Counted from the stretch's first letter, positions 17,269 through 24,564 are shown. The stretch is DNA of 64,000 nucleotides from Paraferrimonas haliotis (GCF_002282895.1 NZ_NRRB01000001.1:310001-374000); one strand, 5' to 3'. Notes: generated from the letters alone by a model not told the origin. Made by a program: numbers and translations.

Positions 17269-17535
17269 TTATCGGTTTTCTGATAACTCTGGCCAGTCGA
17301 TTTCTTTAATTTTTTCGACGATGCCGTTCGCTATGATTAAGCTAGCTTTGGCGCGACAGAAGTTAGGCAACTCCACTTGATTAAGTGCAGCAGCTTGAGC
17401 GGTGGCATGGCCACGGCTTAGATGGTCGATAAGTGCATCAATGACCTTGTCGCTGCGAATATTGGTTAGCGAGATAAGCAACTTAACGCGCTCTTCGGTT
17501 TCTGCACCTGGTACTAGTATTGTGTGTGGGTTCAT
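17269..17535 (-). CDS. PapB-like DNA-binding regulator
   Basis: 88 residues from the ATG at 17535, which has GGAG at proper spacing. VKLLISLTNIRSDKVIDALIDHLSRGHATAQAAALNQVELPNFCRA matches the PapB/FocB fimbrial regulator helix-turn-helix arrangement. PapB-like proteins bind AT-rich repeats and work as operon regulators; here it presumably acts in the early control of the prophage. Confidence 0.7.
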   Translation of the reverse strand: MNPHTILVPGAETEERVKLLISLTNIRSDKVIDALIDHLSRGHATAQAAALNQVELPNFCRAKASLIIANGIVEKIKEIDWPELSENR

Positions 17536-17539
17536 GCGG

Positions 17540-17743
17540 TTACTCTCCAAGTTTCTTGAATCGACAGGGGCACGGATACTCTGTCTTTGCTTCTTTATCT
17601 GCTGTATCGATGTCTGCTAGGCGTTGTTTCATTTGTTCGTACTCGGTTCTGGCTGGATGCCCTTTTGCTAAAGCGTACACCCAGCTTTCAAGGTCGAGGT
17701 AGTGAGCCTCAAGCTCGACTGTTTGTTCTGTTGTTTGTGTCAT
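17540..17743 (-). CDS. Small phage protein of unknown function
   Basis: 67 residues, mostly helical and charged (LDLESWVYALAKGHPARTEYEQMKQRLADID), ending in a CPCRF motif. AGGAG lies upstream of the ATG. It is tightly packed in the leftward operon, with the next start only 4 bp beyond its stop. Confidence 0.65.
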   Translation of the reverse strand: MTQTTEQTVELEAHYLDLESWVYALAKGHPARTEYEQMKQRLADIDTADKEAKTEYPCPCRFKKLGE

Positions 17744-17760
17744 ATCGTCTCCTGAAGCTA

Positions 17761-17850
17761 TTAGGCATACACCACATCAAAGGCGTAAATGCACAGCAGG
17801 TAGACGCTGATGGCGACGGCGAGTGTGAATGCGTCTTTGAGTTTTTTCAT
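17761..17850 (-). CDS. 29-residue membrane peptide heading the leftward operon
   Basis: The reverse strand encodes MKKLKDAFTLAVAISVYLLC... and ends DVVYA, a single transmembrane helix behind a basic start. An AGGTG ribosome site precedes the ATG. It is the first reading frame of the leftward operon and ends 17 bp before the next start. Small single-span peptides are common in phage early operons, but coding is not certain at this length. Confidence 0.5.
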   Translation of the reverse strand: MKKLKDAFTLAVAISVYLLCIYAFDVVYA

Positions 17851-17901
17851 TTCTAACACCTAATATTATTTCTATTTGGAATATAAATAAAATAAATAAA
17901 T

Positions 17902-17916
17902 ATTTCAAACAGAAAT
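17902..17916. promoter_or_regulatory. Candidate left operator: ATTTC-N5-GAAAT
   Basis: ATTTC-AAACA-GAAAT is a perfect inverted repeat in the AT-rich spacer upstream of the leftward operon; a weaker TTTC...GGAA pair lies at 17869-17881. A GAAAT/ATTTC palindrome also lies in the cI-cro spacer, so this may be the OL-like site for CI or Cro. Confidence 0.45.
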
Positions 17917-18067
17917 TTAAAAATAGTGAAATGCGACAAAAACCAAAGATTTATTTACAAAAATGAGTAGATTGCTTTTCAAACGATACAAAAAATCCGC
18001 ATATAGCGGATTAAGTGAGAGAGATTTTACTATGAAAGGTATTGGGTTTGAGTCAGGTCTTTACAGG

Positions 18068-18646
18068 TTAGTCCTTCCAGCCTGCATGTATCATCGGTGC
18101 GATAAATGTGAGCTCATCGAGATTTACATAAATAGGATCGATATTCCTATCTTGCGTGAACAGTGCTGCTTTCCCAGGGAGAAGCTTAAGAAACATAAAA
18201 GTGGGCGCCTCTCCGTCAACAGAAACTAAAACGGGCTTACCGTCTACAAGTTCAGCATTTGGATCAATTAAGATCCAACCGCCATCAGCGAGCATTGCAC
18301 CTAAATTATCTGTAGTAACCTCGAACGCTATACCTTTTAGGCCGGGTGGTATAGTTGCTCTGTCAATAGGCGTTGCTTCTTCGCCGTTAAATATATTTAT
18401 GGCGTCAGATACTGAGTAAATAGGGCTTTTGGCGCCTCCGTGCTCTAGAGCAAGCCTGCTAACGTTAAGCCAGCTTGCCAGCTTTTCCTTAAATGCATCA
18501 TCAGCTTTTTGCTTACCAGATAGTCTCGCGCTCAGAGCTCCTTGACTAACACCTAAAGCACCAGCGATTTCTTTTTGGGTTATCTTCCGAGATTCATCTC
18601 GCTTCTTTAGCTCGATAAGACGAGTTGCTTCATCGTACCACGCCAT
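18068..18646 (-). CDS. CI-like phage repressor (XRE helix-turn-helix plus S24-like domain)
   Basis: 192 residues. The N-terminal 70 form a helix-turn-helix (ITQKEIAGALGVSQGALSARLSGK). The C-terminal half resembles the LexA/CI S24 fold: GGWILIDPNAELVDGKPVLVSVDGE and TFMFLKLL, which aligns with the catalytic Lys strand. The usual G-D/x-S-M serine site reads TTDNLGAML, so the catalytic Ser seems absent and self-cleavage on DNA damage may not work. It is divergent from the cro-like gene. Confidence 0.85.
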   Translation of the reverse strand: MAWYDEATRLIELKKRDESRKITQKEIAGALGVSQGALSARLSGKQKADDAFKEKLASWLNVSRLALEHGGAKSPIYSVSDAINIFNGEEATPIDRATIPPGLKGIAFEVTTDNLGAMLADGGWILIDPNAELVDGKPVLVSVDGEAPTFMFLKLLPGKAALFTQDRNIDPIYVNLDELTFIAPMIHAGWKD

Positions 18647-18779
18647 AAGTAAACCTCTTGTTGCATCAATGTGTTTCAGTTGTAACTTGTTTAGCTGTTT
18701 ATATTACTCCTCGAAATATTCAGTCGCAATCGATTGTTACGTATTCAATGTTTTACAGATTTTCTAAAAATATATATTT

Positions 18780-18793
18780 GAAATAATTATTTC
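18780..18793. promoter_or_regulatory. Candidate right operator: GAAATAATTATTTC
   Basis: A perfect 14-bp palindrome lies in the cI/cro spacer, 41 bp before the cro-like start. Its GAAAT and ATTTC arms also make up the inverted repeat at 17902-17916. It is the best candidate for a CI/Cro site. Confidence 0.5.
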
Positions 18794-18833
18794 CATATGT
18801 AATTATCCCGTTCAAGAGTTTGAAAGGTGGTTT

Positions 18834-19157
18834 ATGTCGGTAGTAAAAGAGATAAGAAAAAGTAAAAAGCTCACGCAAGGAGAGTTTGCGAAGCGTATAG
18901 GCGTCTATAACCAAGGCAACTTGTCCTCTATAGAGCGAGGTCAACGTAAGCTACCTAAAGATGCAGCATTTTATTGCCTTCACTTTGCCACCGACAGGCT
19001 AGATGATTTAAAAAAAGAGGTGTATGGGGCAGATTCAAGCCCTGTGACTGCCGCAATGGCATTTGATGCAGTATGTGTGCTTGGGATTCAATTTTATCCA
19101 GCTATAAAGAAAATACTCGAAGAATCAGAAACTAGACAATACACGAAAAAGAATTAA
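18834..19157 (+). CDS. Cro-like regulator, first gene of the rightward operon
   Basis: 107 residues with an XRE helix-turn-helix at the N-terminus (IRKSKKLTQGEFAKRIGVYNQGNLSSIERGQRKLP). It lacks a peptidase domain and faces away from the repressor gene, the classic Cro position. AAAGGTGG precedes the ATG. The C-terminal 50 residues are unassigned. Confidence 0.8.
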   Translation: MSVVKEIRKSKKLTQGEFAKRIGVYNQGNLSSIERGQRKLPKDAAFYCLHFATDRLDDLKKEVYGADSSPVTAAMAFDAVCVLGIQFYPAIKKILEESETRQYTKKN

Positions 19158-19162
19158 AAACC

Positions 19163-19223
19163 GGGGCGGCAAGCCACCCCAGCGACAATAAAACCCCATC
19201 ATAGAGCGGCAACTCTAGGGGTT
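19163..19223 (+). promoter_or_regulatory. Two leader hairpins before a coupled small frame
   Basis: Hairpin one is GGGGcGGC-aa-GCCaCCCC (19163-19180). Hairpin two nests AGAG/CTCT inside AACCCC/GGGGTT (19192-19223). No T-run follows, so these look like structured mRNA rather than a terminator. They end 15 bp before an 18-codon frame with a strong ribosome site. Confidence 0.5.
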
Positions 19224-19238
19224 CTACCGGAGGTCATT

Positions 19239-19295
19239 ATGACAAATGTACGAATTACACACAAGGTTTGCAGCACTGCGGAGGTGTTGCTATGA
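19239..19295 (+). CDS. 18-residue leader peptide, overlapping the next start
   Basis: ATG at 19239 follows CCGGAGGT at ideal spacing and gives MTNVRITHKVCSTAEVLL, then TGA overlapping the ATG at 19292 (ATGA). The good ribosome site and overlap suggest translational coupling to the 61-residue gene. Whether the peptide itself matters is unknown. Confidence 0.45.
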   Translation: MTNVRITHKVCSTAEVLL

Positions 19296-19477
19296 ACCGC
19301 TCCCCCCTATCGACCCGCTGTTTTGCCGGAGCCGGCAAATCACCCATCACACTCAAGAACGGCCAGTACTGTTGGAAAGGCTTTGAGCTAAACGCCACTG
19401 GCGCGCGCAACGCAATTGAAGTTCGCAAAGCCGAGCTTGCCAGAACGCTTAAAGACAATCGTCGCGAGGTGGCGTAA
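19292..19477 (+). CDS. Small phage protein of unknown function
   Basis: 61 residues (FELNATGARNAIEVRKAELARTLKDNRR): a basic helical protein. GCGGAGG precedes the ATG at 19292. Its TAA overlaps the ATG of the next gene by one base. The role is not recognisable, but the context is the early rightward operon. Confidence 0.6.
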   Translation: MNRSPLSTRCFAGAGKSPITLKNGQYCWKGFELNATGARNAIEVRKAELARTLKDNRREVA

Positions 19478-19803
19478 TGGCCAAGTGTGTCTTTGAAATA
19501 AAAGTAAATCATGAAATGAGGGCGCTTACTGCGTTGGCTGATTCGCTTCATGGAGAAATGCTTCGTCTTCCTCCTCAGATGGCAGAAGATGCAAAGAAAA
19601 TAGAGCAGAAACTCATTGAAGCCAAACAAGCACACGAAACTTTTCAAGTTAGGCCTTTTAATGCTGACTGGTTACCTACTAAAGCAGGGGCTAATAATGG
19701 CATGGAGATCGATATTATCAGTGTGCCATCGAAAGCTTTTTTGGATCTTATGGATGCCGTTATTAGACGAGATGTTGGGTACTTCAAGCGGAACAACTTG
19801 TAA
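19477..19803 (+). CDS. Phage protein of unknown function
   Basis: 108 residues; a helical N-terminal half (MRALTALADSLHGEMLRLPPQMAEDAKKIEQKL) then a mixed C-terminal half. It overlaps the upstream gene by one base and ends the early operon before a terminator-like hairpin at 19926. No family was recognised. Confidence 0.6.
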   Translation: MAKCVFEIKVNHEMRALTALADSLHGEMLRLPPQMAEDAKKIEQKLIEAKQAHETFQVRPFNADWLPTKAGANNGMEIDIISVPSKAFLDLMDAVIRRDVGYFKRNNL

Positions 19804-19925
19804 CCCTTGGGGCGTTATTAACCAGCTTTGTGTCGTCGGGAAACGGTGCATGCTCCAGTTTGCATGGTCTGGGTTATCAAAACCGTGCACATCATAAGCT
19901 TGTTAGCACTTACCAGGGACGGCTC

Positions 19926-19954
19926 GGGCGTGCGTTGTTGGCGCCCATTTTTTT
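19926..19954 (+). terminator. Terminator or attenuator before the replication genes
   Basis: GGGCG-N11-CGCCC is followed by a run of seven T, between the early operon and the gene at 19981. It would limit read-through into repA and might be a regulated attenuator; the 19804-19925 stretch contains no gene I can support. Confidence 0.6.
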
Positions 19955-19980
19955 CCACCTGGTGTTATTAAGGAGTTCGC

Positions 19981-20295
19981 TTGAGTCGCCACTTTGAAGA
20001 GCTGGCCAAAGCCGCAATATGCAACAGCGGCGTCATGAAACTCACCCTCATTGGCTTGAGTGTGGAAGCGGATGTAAACGGTGTGAGCTACACATCGATT
20101 TCAGGTTTGGCAACCTTTGCCTGCACTGAAAGTAAATGGATAAGAAAAGGACTTATTTTGTTAAAGCGTCACCACTACATATTCACAGCGACATCGCTTA
20201 AAGACATTAGCGAGCAATGCCGTTTTGAAATCACCCTAAACGCTTCGGTGTTGCAAGCAGCTGCGCCGCGTGGCTATACGCATTTAGCAAGGTAG
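19981..20295 (+). CDS. Winged-helix protein upstream of RepA
   Basis: 104 residues from a TTG start with AAGGAG at good spacing. MKLTLIGLSVEADVNGVSYTSISGLATFACTESKWIRKGLILLKR resembles the winged-helix domain found at the N-terminus of phage replication O-like proteins. The gene ends 8 bp before repA, so the two are probably co-translated. It may help initiation or regulate repA; no activity is shown by the sequence. Confidence 0.55.
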   Translation: MSRHFEELAKAAICNSGVMKLTLIGLSVEADVNGVSYTSISGLATFACTESKWIRKGLILLKRHHYIFTATSLKDISEQCRFEITLNASVLQAAAPRGYTHLAR

Positions 20296-20303
20296 GGCAG
20301 GTG

Positions 20304-21230
20304 ATGATGTTGGCTCAGGAAGTTGTTCAATCACAGCGCACTCGCGGAGAGCACTGCACTAAGGTGAAGAATAGCGCTCCTAAGTATGTTGAGCCTACCC
20401 ATTACAAAAACCCACCGGCATTCATTAAAGACTTAGTAACCAAGTCGCAGCTGGTTGATATGACGAAAAGCGATTCGGCCTATCATGCGCGGTGGATGAA
20501 CGGTCGCCGCAAAGCGTTTTACCCTGATCGCCAGAAAGCCATCCGGGCTCTGGCTACTGTTTTTTGTCGTCACATTAACCTGGTCACTCACCAAGTTGAG
20601 CTGTCATTATCAACCGCGGCTCACATGGCCGGCTTGGCCACACTCTCAAAGGGTGAAGCTGAGCGCGTGGCTGAGGATGATTTGTATCAAGCAAAGTATT
20701 CAATCTCTCGTGCCAGTCGTGCATTTAGAGACATGGTTGAGATGGGTTGGATAAGAGCCGACCGTTCCTGGCAAGTGTGGGATAAGCACAGCGGCGTGTG
20801 GGTTGATAAGTATTACGAGGTGACACCGGTCTTTTTTGATGCGCTTGGCATTACCTTTGAGCGCGTCGAGCGTCAGCGTAATAAGCGGCTAGGGCTGTTA
20901 AAAAGCCAAGGGCTTAACAGTGGGCTTACGCCTGAGCAAGTAGGCAAGATGAGCATTAGCCAGATAAAAGCAGACGGCAAGCTTCGCTGGCGCCGCAAAG
21001 CCTTTGAGCGCAACGCAAGCCTTCGCGATAAGAAGAAACTTACTCGTCAAATGCGCGTTAAAACCGCACAAGAGCAACGTCATGTGGCCGTTAAACAAGT
21101 GATGGCCACCCTTGGCGATAAGCTTGGCACCGTATCCAAAGACGCCTTTACCGATATGGTGAACAAAGAAGTGGCATCATTGCGCTCGTTCACCGGCGTA
21201 GAGCGCCCACCTAACGAACGATTAAACTAA
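20304..21230 (+). CDS. IncFII-type replication initiator RepA
   Basis: 308 residues from ATG 20304 (AGGG upstream; a GTG at 20301 and an ATG at 20307 are alternatives). GRRKAFYPDRQKAIRALATVF, HQVELSLSTAAHMAGLAT, YSISRASRAFRDMVEMGWI and YEVTPVFFDALGI parallel the IncFII RepA family in order and spacing, followed by a basic helical tail. RepA of IncFII plasmids opens its origin just downstream with DnaA. Downstream here are hairpins, a perfect DnaA box and AT-rich DNA. It implies theta replication from a plasmid-type origin by this phage. Recognition is from memory of the family. Confidence 0.8.
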   Translation: MMLAQEVVQSQRTRGEHCTKVKNSAPKYVEPTHYKNPPAFIKDLVTKSQLVDMTKSDSAYHARWMNGRRKAFYPDRQKAIRALATVFCRHINLVTHQVELSLSTAAHMAGLATLSKGEAERVAEDDLYQAKYSISRASRAFRDMVEMGWIRADRSWQVWDKHSGVWVDKYYEVTPVFFDALGITFERVERQRNKRLGLLKSQGLNSGLTPEQVGKMSISQIKADGKLRWRRKAFERNASLRDKKKLTRQMRVKTAQEQRHVAVKQVMATLGDKLGTVSKDAFTDMVNKEVASLRSFTGVERPPNERLN

Positions 21231-21236
21231 CCAATA

Positions 21237-21292
21237 CCCAAGCATGGCTTGGGCGATAACCCCTGCACGGTCGCTAATTGCGGCCTTTTTTG
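21237..21292 (+). terminator. repA terminator region
   Basis: CCCAAGC-atg-GCTTGGG at 21237-21253 is a perfect hairpin. GGTCGC-taatt-GCGGCC followed by six T at 21271-21292 is a Rho-independent terminator. In IncFII replicons a termination element (CIS) sits between repA and oriR, and this is the equivalent position. Confidence 0.75.
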
Positions 21293-21361
21293 TGCCCGTT
21301 TTTTAGCATATTCAGCACGCTTTAAGATGAGTTGCGTCACTTTACCAGGGCGCGTTGTGAG

Positions 21362-21480
21362 TTATACACAAGAATGTGCAAGCGGGTTTTGAACAAGGTG
21401 CTATTTGCTGAGAATAATGTGCAATATTATCTGCCTATTAATAATTCAAAGAATTACTTATATCGTTCACGCTGTGTGTG
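21362..21480. other. Candidate RepA-dependent origin: DnaA box and AT-rich stretch
   Basis: TTATACACA at 21362-21370 is a perfect DnaA box. It is followed by an AT-rich segment (about 21401-21466) and an inverted repeat TTCAC...GTGAA near 21465-21482. The order repA, terminator, DnaA box, AT-rich DNA follows IncFII oriR. No iterated RepA sites were identified by eye. Confidence 0.5.
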
Positions 21481-21490
21481 AATATGATGA

Positions 21491-21690
21491 GCCCACTTGC
21501 AGGCCAGCAAGCTGGCCGCCGTGGTGCTTGGGTTAAGGTTGCCCATTGCCTAGCTTACGCTAGGGGGCAACTACTAGATGCTGATGGTCTCTTTTGCCTA
21601 CGGCCTTTAGCCCGTTGTTGGAGACTGGTAGTGAGCAACCCTGCGGGGCTTGTCGCTGCGCGACTGTCTAGCAGGGAGTTGGAAAAGCGA
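21491..21690 (+). ncRNA. Highly structured RNA or DNA element of unknown type
   Basis: Four consecutive hairpins fill 200 bp. (1) GGCCAGC-aa-GCTGGCC at 21502-21517 with weaker outer CCCA/TGGG pairing. (2) GTTGCC...GGCAAC enclosing CCTAGC-ttac-GCTAGG, 21539-21571. (3) ACTAC...GTAGT enclosing GTCTC...GAGAC, about 21571-21632. (4) CAACCCTGC...GCAGGGaGTTG enclosing GTCGC-tgc-GCGAC, 21637-21680. A 75-codon frame crosses it, but its arginine-rich, low-complexity product is not convincing. Its place between the replication origin and a membrane-protein operon suggests a regulatory RNA, an incompatibility or maintenance element, or a site bound by an unknown protein. No reverse transcriptase is nearby, so a retron is unlikely. 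Confidence 0.5.
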
Positions 21691-21784
21691 ACTTGTTTAC
21701 GGTAGGATGAACTCATTATCAGCAAAGAAGTCTATATAATAAACAACTCCAAAGTAGGGTTGTTATTCAACAAAGGAATTCGGT

Positions 21785-21988
21785 ATGACTAACTTTCTAT
21801 CGAAACTTCTATCGGCTGGAACCCGTGAAGTAAATCTTGATAAATACGAAATTAAGATACTGGAAGTGACAAACAACAAAATTGTTTTTGATGAGAAGTC
21901 TCTTTGGAAAAGCAAGGAGGTTCAAAAACAATTCGCAGCCATTGAAGAGGAGTTTGGACTGAAACCGGCTAAGGCGAGTGATTCTTAA
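21785..21988 (+). CDS. Small prophage protein paired with a membrane protein
   Basis: 67 residues, soluble and charged (VNLDKYEIKILEVTNNKIVFDEKSLWKSKEVQKQFAAIEEEFG). AAGGAA precedes the ATG. Its stop is 3 bp from the next start, so the two genes form a unit. No family was recognised. Confidence 0.65.
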   Translation: MTNFLSKLLSAGTREVNLDKYEIKILEVTNNKIVFDEKSLWKSKEVQKQFAAIEEEFGLKPAKASDS

Positions 21989-21991
21989 GGC

Positions 21992-22774
21992 ATGGTAAGT
22001 CCCTACATTTTAATTATTCTAATTATCTGCGTTGTTGGTTTCTTTGCTCTATTCTTTCACCCGGCGGGTTATCGCACTTTAGCTAAGCTATCTGGCTACC
22101 AATCCTTCTTCTTATGTGCATTAACCGGCATGTGCCTAGTTTTACTAGGTACATTGTTATATTTGCCGTTTGGAAAAGGTGCGCATTTGTTCGCCGAATG
22201 GGCATTTTGCGTTAGCTGGCGACCTTTTGACGCACTTTTCGAAAAGGCGTATCCAACAGCTGCCATCCCAAGCTGGATAGGCACCTTTGCTGAGGTCGCA
22301 GTGCTCAGCTGTGTCATTGCTTTGGTTTTTATTCCAAAGAAAGCCTCGGATAGAAAAAAAGCTAAGGTGAAGGCATTACTTAACGATTCAGAATCGCCGG
22401 AATTCTTAGAGCTTATTAATGACTCAAACGAATTTGGGTTGCCTATATTATTTACGCTCTCGGATAGAAAAGTTTACATTGGGTATGTCTTTGGTGTGCC
22501 TACATCAGATTATAACGATGTCAAAATTATCCCGCTTGTTAGCGGTTATCGTTGTAAAGAAACGCTTAAATTCATCCCGGTTACCCCATATGTAACACTG
22601 TATAAAGAGAAACATGAAAAAGATGAAAACTATACTCTAAACAAGTACAGCGTTTCGTTACCTCTAAAAGACATTGTTCATGGACACTTGCACAACTTTG
22701 AGGATCATAAGCGGTTTATTGAATTAGAATCGGACCCGTCAAAGCATAGTAAAGGAACTATATCTAAAGCATAG
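21992..22774 (+). CDS. Membrane protein with C-terminal cytoplasmic domain, prophage accessory gene
   Basis: 260 residues: three hydrophobic segments within the first 110 residues (VSPYILIILIICVVGFFALFF, FLCALTGMCLVLLGTLLYL, EVAVLSCVIALVFI), a charged linker, then a beta-rich domain with LFTLSDRKVYIGYVFGVP and VKIIPLVSGYRCKETLKFIPVT. That last pattern recalls a conserved unnamed domain in bacterial accessory proteins; I cannot attach a function. It is translationally close to the 67-residue gene. A role in superinfection control or defence is possible but unsupported. Confidence 0.65.
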   Translation: MVSPYILIILIICVVGFFALFFHPAGYRTLAKLSGYQSFFLCALTGMCLVLLGTLLYLPFGKGAHLFAEWAFCVSWRPFDALFEKAYPTAAIPSWIGTFAEVAVLSCVIALVFIPKKASDRKKAKVKALLNDSESPEFLELINDSNEFGLPILFTLSDRKVYIGYVFGVPTSDYNDVKIIPLVSGYRCKETLKFIPVTPYVTLYKEKHEKDENYTLNKYSVSLPLKDIVHGHLHNFEDHKRFIELESDPSKHSKGTISKA

Positions 22775-22842
22775 AGGAATAAGCCTTATCACTTAACTGA
22801 AACCGCCAAAGAAAGGGACTTACTCTAGAAAGTGTAGGGTAG

Positions 22843-23151
22843 CTAATAATGGCTAAAATAATATAGGCAACATAGAATAACGGTAATTGTGTATAGACTA
22901 ACTACAATGAATTCATTGGCAGGTGAAGAGTTTTTCATGACGATGTATGAAAATGCCCTGTCTATTCCTAAAAAAATAATCCAAACAAGACTTATGCAAC
23001 TAGTACAAAAAGAAATGACGAAGGTTAGGAGAATGAGCAGACTCAGCTTTTGCTCACCCCCAAGGTAAGCACTTGCGTCTATAAGCCATGATGCAATGCA
23101 CAAAAGTATGGATACAAAATTGATGGCAATACAAAATTTTATTTGTTCCAC
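22843..23151 (-). CDS. Small three-span membrane protein
   Basis: 102 residues, with three predicted helices: FCIAINFVSILLCIASWLI, LSLLILLTFVISFCTSCISL and IVVSLYTITVILCCLYYF. It is leftward, convergent with the pair at 21785-22774 and 65 bp beyond the end of the secreted protein gene at 23217. No family was recognised; coding is plausible but not certain. Confidence 0.5.
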   Translation of the reverse strand: MEQIKFCIAINFVSILLCIASWLIDASAYLGGEQKLSLLILLTFVISFCTSCISLVWIIFLGIDRAFSYIVMKNSSPANEFIVVSLYTITVILCCLYYFSHY

Positions 23152-23216
23152 TATTTCTTTATCTTTTACGTTTTTGGGGGTGAGAATTAGTCATTGCTTA
23201 GAGCGTGACTTTGGTG

Positions 23217-24383
23217 TTATCGAGGGTCTGTAGCAAGGTCCGTTATGGTTACCCGTCCTGTAGGGATTTCGCAGTCACCAATGCAGCCACCAAAACCAAT
23301 CCAAATTCCAAGGTTCCAACCTCCGCCAACACTGTAACCGCCACCAAGGCCTGAGTTGCTAGGATTAGAACTTTGCGGTGAGCAAGAGTCTGAGTTAGTT
23401 TCATTATCAGGGTCAGCGTCGTAGATGTTCGTTTTGTAGTCATAACCACGTATAACCAGTTCTGGATCACCAGAGTTATCACCTGAACTATTTAAGTAGT
23501 TGTAGATCATTTGAGAGCTCCAGCCGTTGTCTTGGTAAGACTGCGCCATCGCAGCTAAACGAACTGCTTCATCTTTAGAAAAACCGAGAGTAGCGGCTAC
23601 GGCTCCAAAAAACCAATTTCCAAATGCTTCATCTGCATTATATTGCGGGTTATTTTTCAAATCAAACTCACACCCGGAACAAAATGCAGACCCTATAATT
23701 GCAGCCCCATTTGATACTGAGGAGCTGTCAATAGTATTTAAGGCTTCACTAAGGCGTTCGAAAAATTTTATGTTTCTGTTTATGTTGAAGTTGGATGGGG
23801 TACCTGGACTTTGTTCGTTACTCGTACATTGCATAGCTAACGGCGCAACGAAGAGAGACCTCTCATCCTGACAAATTCCGTTATTGCACGTGCCTCCCCC
23901 GCCTACAGGCGGAGGAGTTGGTTCTGATTCTTCTTTAATATTAGTGAGGTGAATAACCACAATAATGCTATCATCTAGCTTAGTCTGGCTAATTCTTATG
24001 TGCTTGTTTTCATTTAGATAGTTTAATGGTGAAATTGAAAATGCCAACTTACGATTAGAGCTATTTACCAATACTCCAAGCGTACCTTGGGAGTTAGAAT
24101 GGTAATCAGTTATATATCGTTGACCAGAAGGTTTATTCATATCCCAGAGCCTTACTTTGCTGCGTACATTATCTACGCTAGCTATAGCGATTTTTACATC
24201 GGTATTTTCTGGGATATCATCGAATATGTAGCAGTTTTCAAAAGACTGAGACTCTTTAAGATCGTGTTCTCCTGCTCCAGAAATATCTACTGGAATACAG
24301 TCTAGGTTGTCTGCTGCATTAGCTGAGTTGAAAGATAATAATACTATCGAGCACACTGTCACGAGAAAGTGAGAGAATTTCAT
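23217..24383 (-). CDS. Secreted two-domain protein, prophage accessory (possible lysogenic conversion)
   Basis: 388 residues with a signal peptide (FLVTVCSIVLLSFNSANA). An N-terminal beta domain of about 130 residues resembles pre-peptidase C-terminal (PPC) domains, then a PTPPPVGGGG linker and a cysteine-containing C-terminal domain (GSAFCSGCEFDL, NWFFGAVAATLGFSKDEAVRL) ending in a glycine-rich stretch. No catalytic motif was recognised. AAGGAAATTAA precedes the ATG. It is transcribed against the surrounding phage genes, as lysogen-expressed cargo often is. Confidence 0.7.
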   Translation of the reverse strand: MKFSHFLVTVCSIVLLSFNSANAADNLDCIPVDISGAGEHDLKESQSFENCYIFDDIPENTDVKIAIASVDNVRSKVRLWDMNKPSGQRYITDYHSNSQGTLGVLVNSSNRKLAFSISPLNYLNENKHIRISQTKLDDSIIVVIHLTNIKEESEPTPPPVGGGGTCNNGICQDERSLFVAPLAMQCTSNEQSPGTPSNFNINRNIKFFERLSEALNTIDSSSVSNGAAIIGSAFCSGCEFDLKNNPQYNADEAFGNWFFGAVAATLGFSKDEAVRLAAMAQSYQDNGWSSQMIYNYLNSSGDNSGDPELVIRGYDYKTNIYDADPDNETNSDSCSPQSSNPSNSGLGGGYSVGGGWNLGIWIGFGGCIGDCEIPTGRVTITDLATDPR

Positions 24384-24420
24384 TTAATTTCCTTATTTCA
24401 ATTATTATTAATTGCTGCAA

Positions 24421-24564
24421 TCAAAGTAACAACCTAACTACTTTTCCGGCAAACAGATCAGTGTCTAATAGTATTGATGCGTTTGAACGTAGTCGGCACT
24501 TAGAGATGCTAGTATTAGAGGACTGACAACATGAAATGAACAGCAACATTAATAAATATTTCAT
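24421..24564 (-). CDS. Possible small lipoprotein
   Basis: 47 residues: MKYLLMLLFISCCQSSNTS begins like a lipoprotein signal with a lipobox-like LFISC. The ribosome site is weak (GGAAATG). The rest shows no domain. It sits in an otherwise gene-free 24384-24681 stretch upstream of the secreted protein gene. Confidence 0.3.
   Translation of the reverse strand: MKYLLMLLFISCCQSSNTSISKCRLRSNASILLDTDLFAGKVVRLLL

Noticed and set aside
17963..18229. 88-codon rightward frame overlapping the CI-like repressor end
   Set aside because: Opposite strand to a well supported gene, with no motif and no ribosome site.
21491..21690. Retron msr-msd
   Set aside because: No reverse transcriptase gene is present nearby.
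21478..21705. 75-codon frame crossing the structured element
   Set aside because: Unusual composition rich in Arg and Gly, no ribosome site, and the DNA is better explained by base pairing.
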